Origin: Karalla daura
Taxonomy: Eukaryota; Chordata; Actinopteri; Chaetodontiformes; Leiognathidae
Assembly: GCA_029224185.1 (NCBI GenBank)
Contig: CM055207.1
Location: 16,708,544 to 16,772,543, forward strand
DNA length: 64,000 nucleotides
Direction of reading: 5' to 3'
Shown: positions 39,654 to 52,000 of the stretch, piece after piece
Layout of the letters: every line of letters begins with the position of its first letter
Numbering within the stretch: position 1 is the stretch's first letter
Position numbers and translations under genes: made by a program
Notes under the pieces: generated by a model
What the model saw: only the letters and a program-made list of their open reading frames with translations
Told to the model about the DNA's origin: nothing
The model's database searches: none

Positions 39654-42600
39654 ACATTTCGTTAGGGAATAAACAGCCCGAGGGTGTGTTCTGCTATATT
39701 AGCTGATCTTCAGGCCCCGTTAAGCAGAGTGTCCCCTTGTTTGGGACCTTCAGCGTCTTCCGTCTATGTTTATATTATACGCTGAAGTGAAACCACTTGC
39801 TCTGAGCCAGCAGAGAGAGCACAGCCTCGAGATGTGATGAGATGGCTGATTTTTGGTGTTAAAAATGAAAGATCGTGTTAATCCTATGGGGTTTTGCTGC
39901 ATCACTTCATATAACAAAGTGGGTTATGTTAAGGGCAGTGGTTCTCTACAATAGAATTCCTTAAAATGTAAACATGCTCTTTCACTCTTTACTTTAATCA
40001 GTGTAAGAACATATCCTCAGTCACTTGTGATGCAGATTGCATCACACGGTATGTACTGTATCACAGCACCAGGCAATAGCTCAAAGGTGAAGAAGTGATT
40101 GATTTATGCGTATCAGTTATGCATATGAGGTTCATAAACATGACACACATCAATCTCAAACAGTGTGGGGATTTCCAGCATACATGAGGAAAACACAGGC
40201 AACCCTGCTCAGGCACACGCACACACACTATTTCCTCTCACACTGACACGTGGGTGTCATTAGAGCCTCCAATCAAGCAAAACAGGCACGTTTTTGGACC
40301 ATTGGAGGAAATCAGATATGGGGAAAACATGCAAATTCCACACACAAAGGCCCTAGTTTTCGACTGGACTTCAGTGTCATCAAATTGCTCTGTGTCATCC
40401 AAACACTCTGTCTCAACAGTGTAGCTGGAATCTGATTATCATTCTCTTTTAATTACAACTGTACTGGAATGTACTCACTCATATGTATGAAGGCCCATTG
40501 ATGCTCTACTGATATCAAGCCTACAGTATGAAAGTACCCGGTACGTACAGTATCAAACCCGGTACGTTACGTAGTTAAGCAATATATCCAGCGGGAGGCA
40601 GCGCTGAGTTCAGAGTCGCCCAATTTCGTCCCAACTGTTACAAAGCAAAACTGGCAAAGCAACATTATACTATAATAGCCGGCGTGATTGCAAACAAATT
40701 CTCATAAGCATCTCTTCGAAAAATACCCCCACGTCTGTTTGCGTTCCCATGCTGGTTTTGCATCTTGTTTCTATTCCCGTATAGCTATACTGGACTACAG
40801 CGCAACGACGATTTCTGGTGCTATTACTCTTTCTACATCTGTATGAGCATTTGTAAGCTCGCCAAAAGGGGATCACGAAATCGACACACCTAGACAAACC
40901 AAGCAAGACAAAGACAGGCAAAAAGCGTTTCAACTGTCAACAAGCATGGAGCGTAAATGGACCTTTAGGGTTAAGGTTGGGAGCCTGGCTCTCTGTTTCG
41001 TCTCTTGCTCTAATTTGTTTCTCAACCAAACATTTTCATGGACCCTGAGTGCGACACATTCCAGTGGCACAGGTTCAACTCTCTGTTCCCGCTCTGTTCC
41101 TCTCGTCCCCCCTCTTCACCCACGGCCCCGTCCCGCTCTAACAGCGTCTGTCCGTCACATCAGACATGTCAGGCAACATGCCATTACCGCTCCCACCGGC
41201 ACCGGATCTGCTTATTAAGTCACAGCGAGACATGGAAAGGCTTTTTTTATTTTTAATCAAAATGGTGTAGACGATTTGTCTGAGGCTTGGCTGCGTGCGT
41301 GCTGAGATGTCAGGATTTCACTGTCCTAAATGTGCTCGGTTACGCAACTGGTTCTTAAGAGACATGTTTGATGACTCTCACTTCGGGAGATTTTTTTCCT
41401 CCCTCTCACTCTCCCTCCCTCTCTCTCGCTCTCTCTCCCTCCCTCCCTCTCTTTTTCTCTCTGCCTTTGTGGGGAAGTTTTAAATCCGACACAGAAACAG
41501 TAAATGTGTGTCAAGACTTTTTTTTCTCTCTCGCTCTCTCTCTCTCTCTCCCCCGTCTGTCACTCCGTGGCGTGCTTCAGCTCCAGAAGAGGAAGGAGAG
41601 GGAGGAGCAGCTGGAGGACGTGATCCAAGCCTACGAGAAGATCCACATGGAGAAGAGCAACCTCCAGCGGGACCTCGACAAGATGGTCAGAGATGTTCGC
41701 TGCGCTTCACTGCACTCGCCGCTTCGGCGAGGTTTCACACGCAAGCTGCTTAGCTCATGAATGACCCTCCGCCACCGCGGGCTGGGTGGGAGCTACAGCT
41801 GAGGTCATGAAAAGCCAATGAGCCGCACGCATGATCAACACCGAAGTCGGATTTACTCCTCCTAGAGCGTCACACAAAATCATGAAAACTAGCCAAAAAA
41901 GGGGTTTAAGCGACACAAGAAGCCAGGGGACCTAGAATGGTTGAATAGGGATCTCACCCACGTTCTCCTGTGTTTATAGAGAAGCTATGGAACATTAGTT
42001 TCAACAGAAATGCCTCAGATGTTATTTCACAGCCATATCTAAAATCCTTTTTTTTGGTAACTGCAGTGTCATTTGGGTTTACTTATAGACACTATTGAGT
42101 CCCGAGTCCCGACTGTACACATGCAGCCTTTTAGGATTTTGTGTTAGACTTGAATTTTACATCACACTCTGTCTCCTGTAACCCATTTTGTAGCTACTAT
42201 TTCAATATCCAAAATGTATACATGAATGAGAATATGATAATGCTTTTCGGCCTGCCGTGCATCTTTGGCTGGAAAAAGTTGTATGTCAAAAAGTCGAGCT
42301 AAAAGTGTCTTTCCATCATAGGTCTCTAGGTCTCATCATAGGACCTATGATGAGGCCTATGATGAAGCCCTATGATGAAGTTTCCAAACAGAACTGGACA
42401 TGGCAGCAGTCAATAACAGTGTGATAATAAATCAACCCTAATCAATGCACATCTTATAAACGAGTGGCAGAACAGGGTTCGGCCTCAGAGCCAACCACAG
42501 CTAGATAAAATGATTTAGGCTGACAAAACTTATAGTAAAGGCAAGGTTGCTGAACAGTGAGTTAGAGGCGCTAACCAGTTCATATATACTGTAGCTGTAG

Positions 42601-43328
42601 GAGGGATCAGGAAACTCCCAATCCAGAGTATGAAACAGTGAGTGGGATTTTGAGACACTATGCTGGTGCTATGCTCACTGTGTTCATTAACAGTAAAGGC
42701 AGAGATAGTTTTATGTTTGCCTCTGATGGAAGAAGCAGAAAAAGTGGGAGCAGGAAATGCGCTGGGCTGGTTCTCTGTGCGCTTCAGACACCACCGCTCA
42801 TTTCAAAGTAATTTCCTGCTGAGGGAACTTTTCTCATTACTCTTTATGCCGAGCCAGCCGTCCCTCACGCGGTCCTTTTAAGAGTCATTTAGTGAAATCT
42901 CTCCCCTGACGCCAAACACTTGATGTTTGAGGACTGCGAGAGAAGGTTTTAATTCAGCAAATCGCCGTTTCTGTTTTCGCCCCTCCATCATTTAAACCAC
43001 GGTAGAATTGCTTTCTCTTCCTCTCAGCGCAATTGTGAGCGTCTCAGTTTTTGAACACATTTCTGTTACAAATCGGAGTCGATCCAGAGCAGGTAGACGC
43101 TTCCAAGTGAACAGATTGGCTGGCTGCTCTTTCTCAGATCCCCTCTGTGATAATAAACCATCTCATATGGGACTCCAGTCCACTGAGCAGCTCTTGCCGA
43201 GCAGCATCAGTGGGTTATGTGGTCAGAGCGGCTCCGAGGATGTGGGGACGACCGTCTGCCACAAGCAGAAACAGAGCTTCCATCTACCTGCTGCTGCAGC
43301 CTTGGTGGCCTTTAACCTTCCAGCATAG

Positions 43329-43369
<41 letters not shown>

Positions 43370-44192
43370 CACACACACACACGCACACACACACACACAC
43401 ACGCACACACACACACCACCTTTCATTCAGCTACCATCATGCAGTCTGAGCATCATGCAAACATTTGTGCAGCTATTTGTGCAGCTGTGATTTTATCTTC
43501 GCTTCCAACAAGCGTTCTGGTGTTCTCTCAAATGTTGTCAACCTTTGAGTTGTGCCACACTATGATTCTGTGCATGCCCATAACCACTATCTTGGGCTCA
43601 GTTTCCAGGACTGCAAATTGATGCAACCTCACTGTTGGGCAGACGGTGACAGGAGTTAGTGGTCTATAGAAATGCACCGCCACTGAAATCCTAAATGAAC
43701 ATATGATGCAGTATCAAATCATGCCCCTCTATTCCTTATCACTGTCAGCTTGTAATCAAAATAAGAAAGGATATCACAATGCTGTGACAAGAACAATTTA
43801 ACAGTACACCTGTGTTTTGTCCAGGAGGAAATACAGGTTTGTCACCTGTGCAAAGACCGAAACGTACTATCAACAAATGGACCGAACGGTTTCTGCTCCC
43901 AAATAACCATGTCACTGATCATCGCCCCTGCTACTATCTCCATCCTGTGTGTGTGTGTGTGTGTAGACCAGCCTGGTGGAGAAGCACGTGGAGCGCATCC
44001 TGGACCTGGAGTCAGCTCTGAGGCAGAGGGAGAGCTCGCTGCAGAAGCTCAACATGCAGCTGCACAGCAAAGACATGCAGTACCTGCAGCTGCACGCCGG
44101 CCCAGACACACACAGTCAGTGTCTCTCTCTGTCTCCTTCTCAGGATGCTTACGTGCCTGTGTGTGTGTGTACACACATACACACACACATGT

Positions 44193-44223
<31 letters not shown>

Positions 44224-45992
44224 CATGCTGTGGTCAAACATAACAAGTCTCTAGCAGCACTTTGTATCAGATAAAGGAAGTTATTCTGCTAATCACACGA
44301 ACGTGAACACGCCAGAATAAGACTATGACTGAAGTCAAGCTTATAGCTTTTAGGGAGCTTTTTTTTTATTATCAGGATAATAAGTAAATCCTGGCCATGA
44401 GACGCTTCCGTCACCGGCAGCTTTAAGCTGCACTCCTGCTTTAGTTTATAGCGTTGTTTTTTTTTTTAAATGCTCAGATCAGTGACTGGCTTAATCGCAG
44501 GCAATCCCCCATGGTTTTGACTCTGACTGGATCGTTCAGGAAAATCTGATGATGACAGGGCAGCTCATCCACAATTTATGTTACTGTATCCGTACAATCT
44601 AATTGCATCTCTTTTAATGAGTAGAATTAGTCTAAATCTCTGTATTAAGTAGACATAATCCAATCGCATCCCTGTATAAAGTTTATGCATTGTAACTGCA
44701 TTTCCAAGAGGAATCTACACTGTAAAATATGAGGTCGTTTGAGTCAGTTATTAGCCGTATTTGTCATCCCTTCGTGTTTTCCCTTCTGCTCTTTAATCGT
44801 CTTTCATCAAATGTTCCATCCAAGCAGTGTTTATGCTGAGGTCAAATTAAACCCAGTTATGGCAGGTTTGCTGCTACCTACTACGGCTACATCTGCTTCT
44901 ACTTGCTACTTCTCCTCGGCCATGCCGACAGAAAAAGAGACATTGTCTCTGCGAGGCCGCTGATGACTGCAGTTCAATCATCCTGGCTCCGAAACATTTG
45001 GTGAAAATGGTCGGGAGCAGTAAATTTGAGGATTTCTCTGCATTATGCAGCCTGTTAGTGCCATCTGCACCGCTGAGTGCTCTCTATTGTCATTAGTCGT
45101 CAGCTCCAACTGCTCCAAAAGCTGTGAGATGAATTTGATTTTGTTTCTCCATTCCCATGCAAAATAATTCCTGTATCAGAAATGTGCAAATAACCGAGGC
45201 GGATCGGATCTGTGCGTTGTAACATAGCAACAAAAAAAAAAGTAAACAGAAGTCTGAAAATTTCGCAGGATTTTGGACCAGAACACCGAGAAGCAGATTG
45301 CCTCTGAGCCCTCTGAGACCCCAACACAGAAATCGAGATATTAGGTGTTTAGTCCGCTGCTGCTGCTGCTCCTGTGGAACGGATTTGGTCCATCTCCAGG
45401 AGTCGCTGGAGGCCGAACTCCGGGCCCCCCTCCTCGATGTGGGTGTGTGACGGGGACGGGCACAAAATGTGTCGCCGCTAGCTCAACAGATGTCCCTGCC
45501 GATGGTTTACCTTCACTGAGAGGAGGCGAGCTGTAGCGCAGGCTGCGTGATCAATGGGGAAAGGAGCGGGAAAAAAAACACTTTTTTTAGGAGCGCAGCA
45601 AGAGGTGTTGCTGATATCCAGCAGTATGTGTGCGTCTGTGTGTGTATGTGCGTGTGTGTGTGTGTGTGTGTGTGAGTCCACATCAGGTTTTAGCATGAAT
45701 ATGTAGCGTCCGGTTTGCACAGAAAGGCAGAGACGTCAGAGTTTTTGGCAGCAACACGAGGGAAGGGAGGAAAGAAGGACGGGAACAAGTCAGTGAATAC
45801 TTCTTTAAAACGGCAGGAGTCAGATCCGGCCTTTCTTCTTCCAGGTCACGTGTCGCATCCCAACATGTGTGCTTGCGTCCTCGCTGCCCCCTGCTGGCGC
45901 TGCTCCGACACACGCACGCCAGCCAGCCACGTAAAAGTGTCAACAGCCGCGTGAATGAGTGTGAGGACACATATTTACTGCAGATTGTGTAC

Positions 45993-46048
<56 letters not shown>

Positions 46049-49000
46049 GTGGGGGTTGGAGTGGAGGCACGGGGAGCTGAGGTATAAAAGATGCTAGCGA
46101 GTGTGTTCTGGCTCAAGGACAGAGACGGTGTGTGTGAGCGGAGCTGAATCACCGCCGTGCCCACACGGATCACATCAGCCAGGTGCTCAGTGAAAGACGC
46201 TGTCCTTGGAGGAAGTCAGCTCTCTCCTCACAAAGTGTTCCATACAAAGTGTACCTATTGTATGAGAAAAGCATGGACATAACAGCACAGCCGGAGTCAG
46301 GGAGAAAGGCGATGAAAAGAGCTATGTACTGCACTGTACTGTAGTCCCACTTTGTTTTGTCGTCTCCCTGCCAGTGCTGGACTGTCCCGCCCTGACCCTG
46401 CAGAGCTCCCGCAGCCTGGACGCGCTGTCCGACCTGAAGCTGCAGCGGCTGGAGGCGGAGCTGGAGGGGGCCCGGCACGAGGCCCAGGGAGCGTGTCAGC
46501 GCGAGGAGGAGCTGAAGGGCGAGTGCGAGAGGCTGAAGGAGGAGATGAGGATGCTGCAGAGCAGTCAGAGGGAACGGGTCAGTGTCATCCGACGAGCTAT
46601 GGTTAGGGTTCCCAATCGATGATTAATTTGAGGGTTAGGGTAAGGTGTGTGTTCAGCGGTGAGTGAAGGACCGGTCTGTCTTCAGAGACGATTTTGCAAA
46701 TCCAAGCTTTAAGGTCAAATATCATCAATTCTGTGATCCAACTGCAATATTAGTAGAATATTGCAATCGTGAATTATCACCTGCATGTATCTCTTCATCA
46801 TAATTTCGATGGGAAGAAGACTGTCAGCTCTGCACATGCATATGAGTGTCCAGTCTTAATGCTAAGACACCACAAGGCCAGATCAGATGGCTGGAGTCTT
46901 CTCAGTGTGGGCGGCATATTCGCCGCACACTGTAACATTAAGACCGTAACAACAAGGTGAACCAATCAGGAAGCTCCTCTCAGGGACGCTTCGCTCTATT
47001 TTAACACCAGTTCACAGCATCTGATTTACCACCGCAACAACATTTATTCCTCTCCTGGTTGGACGCTATGACTGAAAGTCCTGACGCGCACACAGAGCTG
47101 TCAAGGCCCTTTAAACACACGCACACACACACACACACTGTTCCTAGTGTGGATCCGTTTTTCCTGACTGTTTCGTTCAACATGCCGGCCCCCGCTGTCA
47201 GATTTTGTCCGATACTCCGCCGGCACCTGCATGCTAATCTAATTTCACGCTCTACTTCGGCAGGAAATGACTTCTCCGTGCAAGCAGTGCGATGTGGAGT
47301 GGATAAAGAAGGTGGGAGACGAGCAGTAAGTGGCCGCGGCCGGGCGGGGGGGGGGGGGGTTGGAGAAGGGAAGGGGGGGAGGAAGGGAGAGGAGGGATGA
47401 CACTGGTAGAGGAGCACCTGCTGTGATCTGCTCCTTGCTGCGCTGGTTATTTACTGTACATTGGGAGAGCTCCGCTGTGTGTGTGCACTCGGCTGCCACG
47501 CACCTGCTCAGGCAGGCAGAGGTTCAGTCTGGGCAGCAGGGGGTGGTGTGGGCCCAGCGCACGACTCCTTCCTGTCCGTCTCCTCCTGTCTGCGCCTTCG
47601 TTGGACTCTTGCACCCCCGTCTGTCTTTATACCACGCTCGCGTCCACTCGCTTTTGGTCAGCTCGGCCGGGACTGTCTTTTGCCTCGGCGTCTTATCGCC
47701 CCGCGGCTGTTTGACAGGGTGCCGCGGGTACAAAATGAAAAATAAAAGAGAGAGAGAGAGAGAAGAAGAAGAAGGAGAAGAAAACCACACACACTCCCAC
47801 ACATAGAAACCCCAGAAGTGTTTCGATGGGGAGAAAACTGAAAGTATGTACTGTGGCAGTAGAGAGAGGCTGTTTTTACTCAGCGTGTGGTAGAGGCCTA
47901 CTGCTTTTTCCAGACCTTGGTCACCTTTTGGTTTTACTCACCAATATCACGCACTCCCACTGAAAAATGTACTATGCCTCAACTTTGTTTCCTGGCACTT
48001 CTTCTTGTAATTGAGCCATTTAGTGTAAGCTGCACAGATTTTTGACATGTGCCGCGGAGCATGTTAATGCAGCACGTTGGCCTGAATAATCATCAGCACT
48101 CCAAAAGCAGAGGCTGCCAGGGGGAAATTTGCGGGCTTTAAGAGAGATGAGCACATTAAAGACTCAGAAATGTGCTCTCGTCTGGTGCCCGGCCAAAATG
48201 TTATTCACTTTGGCTCAAGTCAAACACTTACGGGGTAAAACGTATCCGCCGATGGAAAAGTCAAACACTCTGTCAGATGAAATGACCCAATAAGCCCGAC
48301 CACAGACAGAGGCTGCACTTTATTAGATTTATCAGATTTCACGCAGCGTAAGAAAAAACTGCGACTGCGAAACGTCTTCAATAATTACGCAACCCTAATG
48401 TGTGTGCACTGCAGTGTTAGCAAAATAGTAATAATGCCGTTACGGCTCTCCGCCACCACCATTTCCAGCAGCACTCTTCCATTGGTTGACTTCTCATTTG
48501 GGACAATAACGCTGCCACCAAAAAGTTTCCACACATAAATACTCATAAAGTCTGATTTGAATTCACTCTGACTCCATTTAGCTGCAATTTGTTCTTAATC
48601 TTGTTATATTTTCCTTCCACGCCACCCTTCTCGCCCCTCCTGTCTGCTCCTTGACCTATTTTTATTCGCACCGGAGCGGTTTAGCAGCCCTTACATTTGT
48701 GAAATTGTGTTTGCCTCGCTCATAACTTCTGATGCGTGAAAGATCTTCCCTCCCCGACCACAAGCCGCTCCGCTGCAGTCGCCTGGCACGCCGCCCCCTC
48801 TCCTCCGCGCCACTGAGCTCCAAGTGCCTGAGCAAACCCTCGTCGGCTTTCAGAAAGTGAGACGTTTCCAATAAATCACGACGTGACAGTCCTGCGTCGA
48901 CGTGGAATCCCCATTTCTCGACAGAAACCCGAAAACATCCAAACTGACGACCTGTCAGGAAATTCAAGACGAGTCGAGCTCTCGGGCAACCTCCCTTTTT

Positions 49001-52000
49001 TCTTGAAAAGTCTTAATCAAGAAAAACCCATAGAGTTCACTAAGTTTGTGACAGGGTGCGGAGAGCATAGCGTGAAAAGCTCCCTCCTGGCCCTCTGGGG
49101 TGCCTGAGGTGTGCAGGTCACATGTTTCTTTTGAGAAACTTCAAGACAATCCTGCAATCGACCCGCCCGGGCGACGTTGATTTAGCTCTTTATTAAAAGC
49201 TTTCAGATCTGCTGAAGGAGGCTAACCGGGCGGAAGACAAAGTCCAGGCCCTCGGAGGCTAAAGCGGCCTGTGAATATCGTGCTATGTGTTCTCCCCACA
49301 TCACAGCAGGCACGGAGAGCGCTCAGGCGCTCAGCTTTTGTTGCCACCAAGCTGCTGCGGGTTTGAAACGCAGCGCTTAGGCAGCCAACAAAGAGCATCT
49401 GAGAGCTCGCAGGCCACTGCAGCCACAGCGCCATCACATCAGATCAAAGGTCAGAAATTCAGCCCACACACCCTGCTCTTCCGCTCCCACGCACACACAC
49501 ACACACGCTCACACGCGGTGTGTGTACCTGATCGATTCAGAGGCAGTCATCTCTCATGAACGCCGTAATCACACCTCTCCCACGCACTGTACTGTACATC
49601 GTACGGCACATGTGCGCACTTATGCGTTTGTTTAAGCAGCGAAAACAAAGGGAAATGGAGTGAATCTAACATGCTAAGTATTTTTAGACGTGCAGCGCCC
49701 AAAACAACCCCCCCTGGTGCGATGGCGGAGCAATGGGGCGGGGGGGGGGGCCGCAGACGCCTTTGCACTTTTGTGCAGCAGAGGTGTCTGGCCCTGTGAC
49801 ACACATTGTTAACAACAAAGCAGGAAGGTGTCCCGTCAAAGTCGAAAAGTCTCGGCAGAGCGCAGAGAGTGTGAAAAAAGGAGGGCGCGCGCGCGAAATC
49901 GAAGCAGCCGCCGCCGAAAGTAGTGTCTGGCGAGGAGGGAGCGGGGACGGAGCCGAGGGCCGCCGGAGAGCGGCGAGCGGAGCAATGAGACGTGACGGGC
50001 CCCCGGTACGAGCGCCTCCCGCTCTACCCACTGGGCCAGTGAGTAAGCTCGGGATTTTCCGACGTGTGGCCTCCGAGCAGGTCTCCACCTTATTGACAGC
50101 CGCGGTAAGCTTTGACCCCTGAATCATCTCGCCAGTCCCACAATGTAGAGGCCGATGCCCTTTGCCTCAAGTTGGAGGGTGTGTGTGTGTGTGTGTGTGT
50201 GGGGAGGGGGGGTCATGTCTGAGTCAGAGCAGAGGGCTGGAAAACTAGGTGGGCCAGTCACAAAACCCACTAAACCAGCGGAAGCCATGAGTTGTTGTCA
50301 AAACAAATTGCGAGCGCCATTGTAATGAAAGTTTCATTTGACACGATTCGGGTTTTGGCATCAGGCTTTCAGCCTCGCGCCTCTGCCAATGCCAGTTAAA
50401 TGTACTGAGTTACAACGTTCCTCTAATATAAACTGAGGCAGCAGGCTCTCTCTCTCTCTCCCTCGCACACACACACACACACACAGACACACACACACAC
50501 TGGTTGGAAGATTCAATTAAGCTGGTGTGCGGGTTTGCTGCTGCTTATCACTCTAATCAGTGTTTTATTTGCTGTGTGGGAAGGATGCACACTGTACTGC
50601 GAGCGCTGTGTGTTTTCTCTCTGGAAGTTCAGCTCTCCTTCCTCTCATGCAGAAGAAATCCCCAGGAAATGAGAACACCTATTTTTCCCTCTACCTTATT
50701 ATAATCCGCCACGATCGGCATGGTCGAGCTTAGTCATTTTCTAATCGCCGAAGAGCGTAAATCTGTTATCTGTGCAGTTCTGAGTCAACAACAAGCCAAC
50801 GCTCGTTTCATCTGCATGTTTCCATTGATCTTTGCTGTATCTGTTATCTGTGGTAACGTTCGCGCTCGTGAGCTGTTGATTTTCTTCTCACCGACTGTGG
50901 GGACGTTTAAAGTAAAAAGGGGTGCAGCGGCATGGCTTCAGAAATGCGTTCCTAGAAGGAGTCACAGACAGAAACTCAGCTGGGAAACGTCGGAAAGACG
51001 CTCTAGGAGACCAGAGTGAGGGTTAGAGCTAGCGCAGGTTTAACATCCTCCCAAACAAGAGAATTACAAGCGGTGCCAGAAATCACTCTGGCAGTGAAAA
51101 GTGTTTATCTCGACAGATTCCAAGCGCGATATCGAGGTTTCACATCTCTGCTGCTAACGGGCTAATCTACCGCTCTCTGTGCAGGAATGAGTGAATTTCA
51201 GGTCAGGACTGAGGAGTTTATGAAAAGCTGGTTAGACATGTGAAGATAAGCCGGGCCTTATCAGATGAAACGGTGACGACATGTGAGCCGCGCGGCCCAC
51301 TCTATCTTTGAACCTCGTACAGTAAAAGCATCACATCTCGTCCCCGGCGAACCGAGGTGGGGAGATGTGCGACAGGCGGACAGATTACCGCTCGACTCCG
51401 TCTGGCTGGCGCGGTGCCGCCAGCAAGTCACACGCGCATCCAGCTCGGCTTCGAGCCGACGAGGCGAGGCAAAGTCAGCCCGTTGCCATGGGTAGGAGAT
51501 GCGCGAGAGTTGAGAGCCTCTCTGCTAAGTCCCCCCCCCCCACACACACACACACACACACCCGAGAGAGTCATGACACGTCGTGCATGAGGCGGCGTGA
51601 TTTCGTGCACCTCAGTTATTCACTGCGACTTTTCGCTCTAAAAATACCAGCCTCCCGAGCCTGTTTCGATCAAGGGCCCGATGTGAGAGGCAGAGCTCGT
51701 TCACAGGGATGCGCGCACGTCTTACCATCTGATGAAGTCGTGCAATTTGATTCGATTAGCGGGACGCGTCCTCGTGGGGTGGTGCACGACAGCGATCCGC
51801 GGCCCCGTCACGTTAATGACACGGTTGCCTCCCGCCCGCAGGGTGAACCTGGCTCTGGCCTACACGGAGCTGACGGAGGAGCTGGGACGGCTGCAGGCTC
51901 TGAGCTCCAAGCAGACGGAGATCCTGAGGAAAGCCTCGCAGGAGCAGGCTAGTCCAGGTTAGCATCCGTCACGCAACTCCGCGCGACACTGGTTAACCAG

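Larger units (their letters stand above)
38702..41580 (+). other. tbkbp1: tbkbp1 intron after coding exon 2
   Basis: Contains the (CA)n, (GT)n and dispersed-repeat copies listed separately, and a G-rich tract at 39117-39150. No coding exon or RNA gene recognised. Confidence 0.6.
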
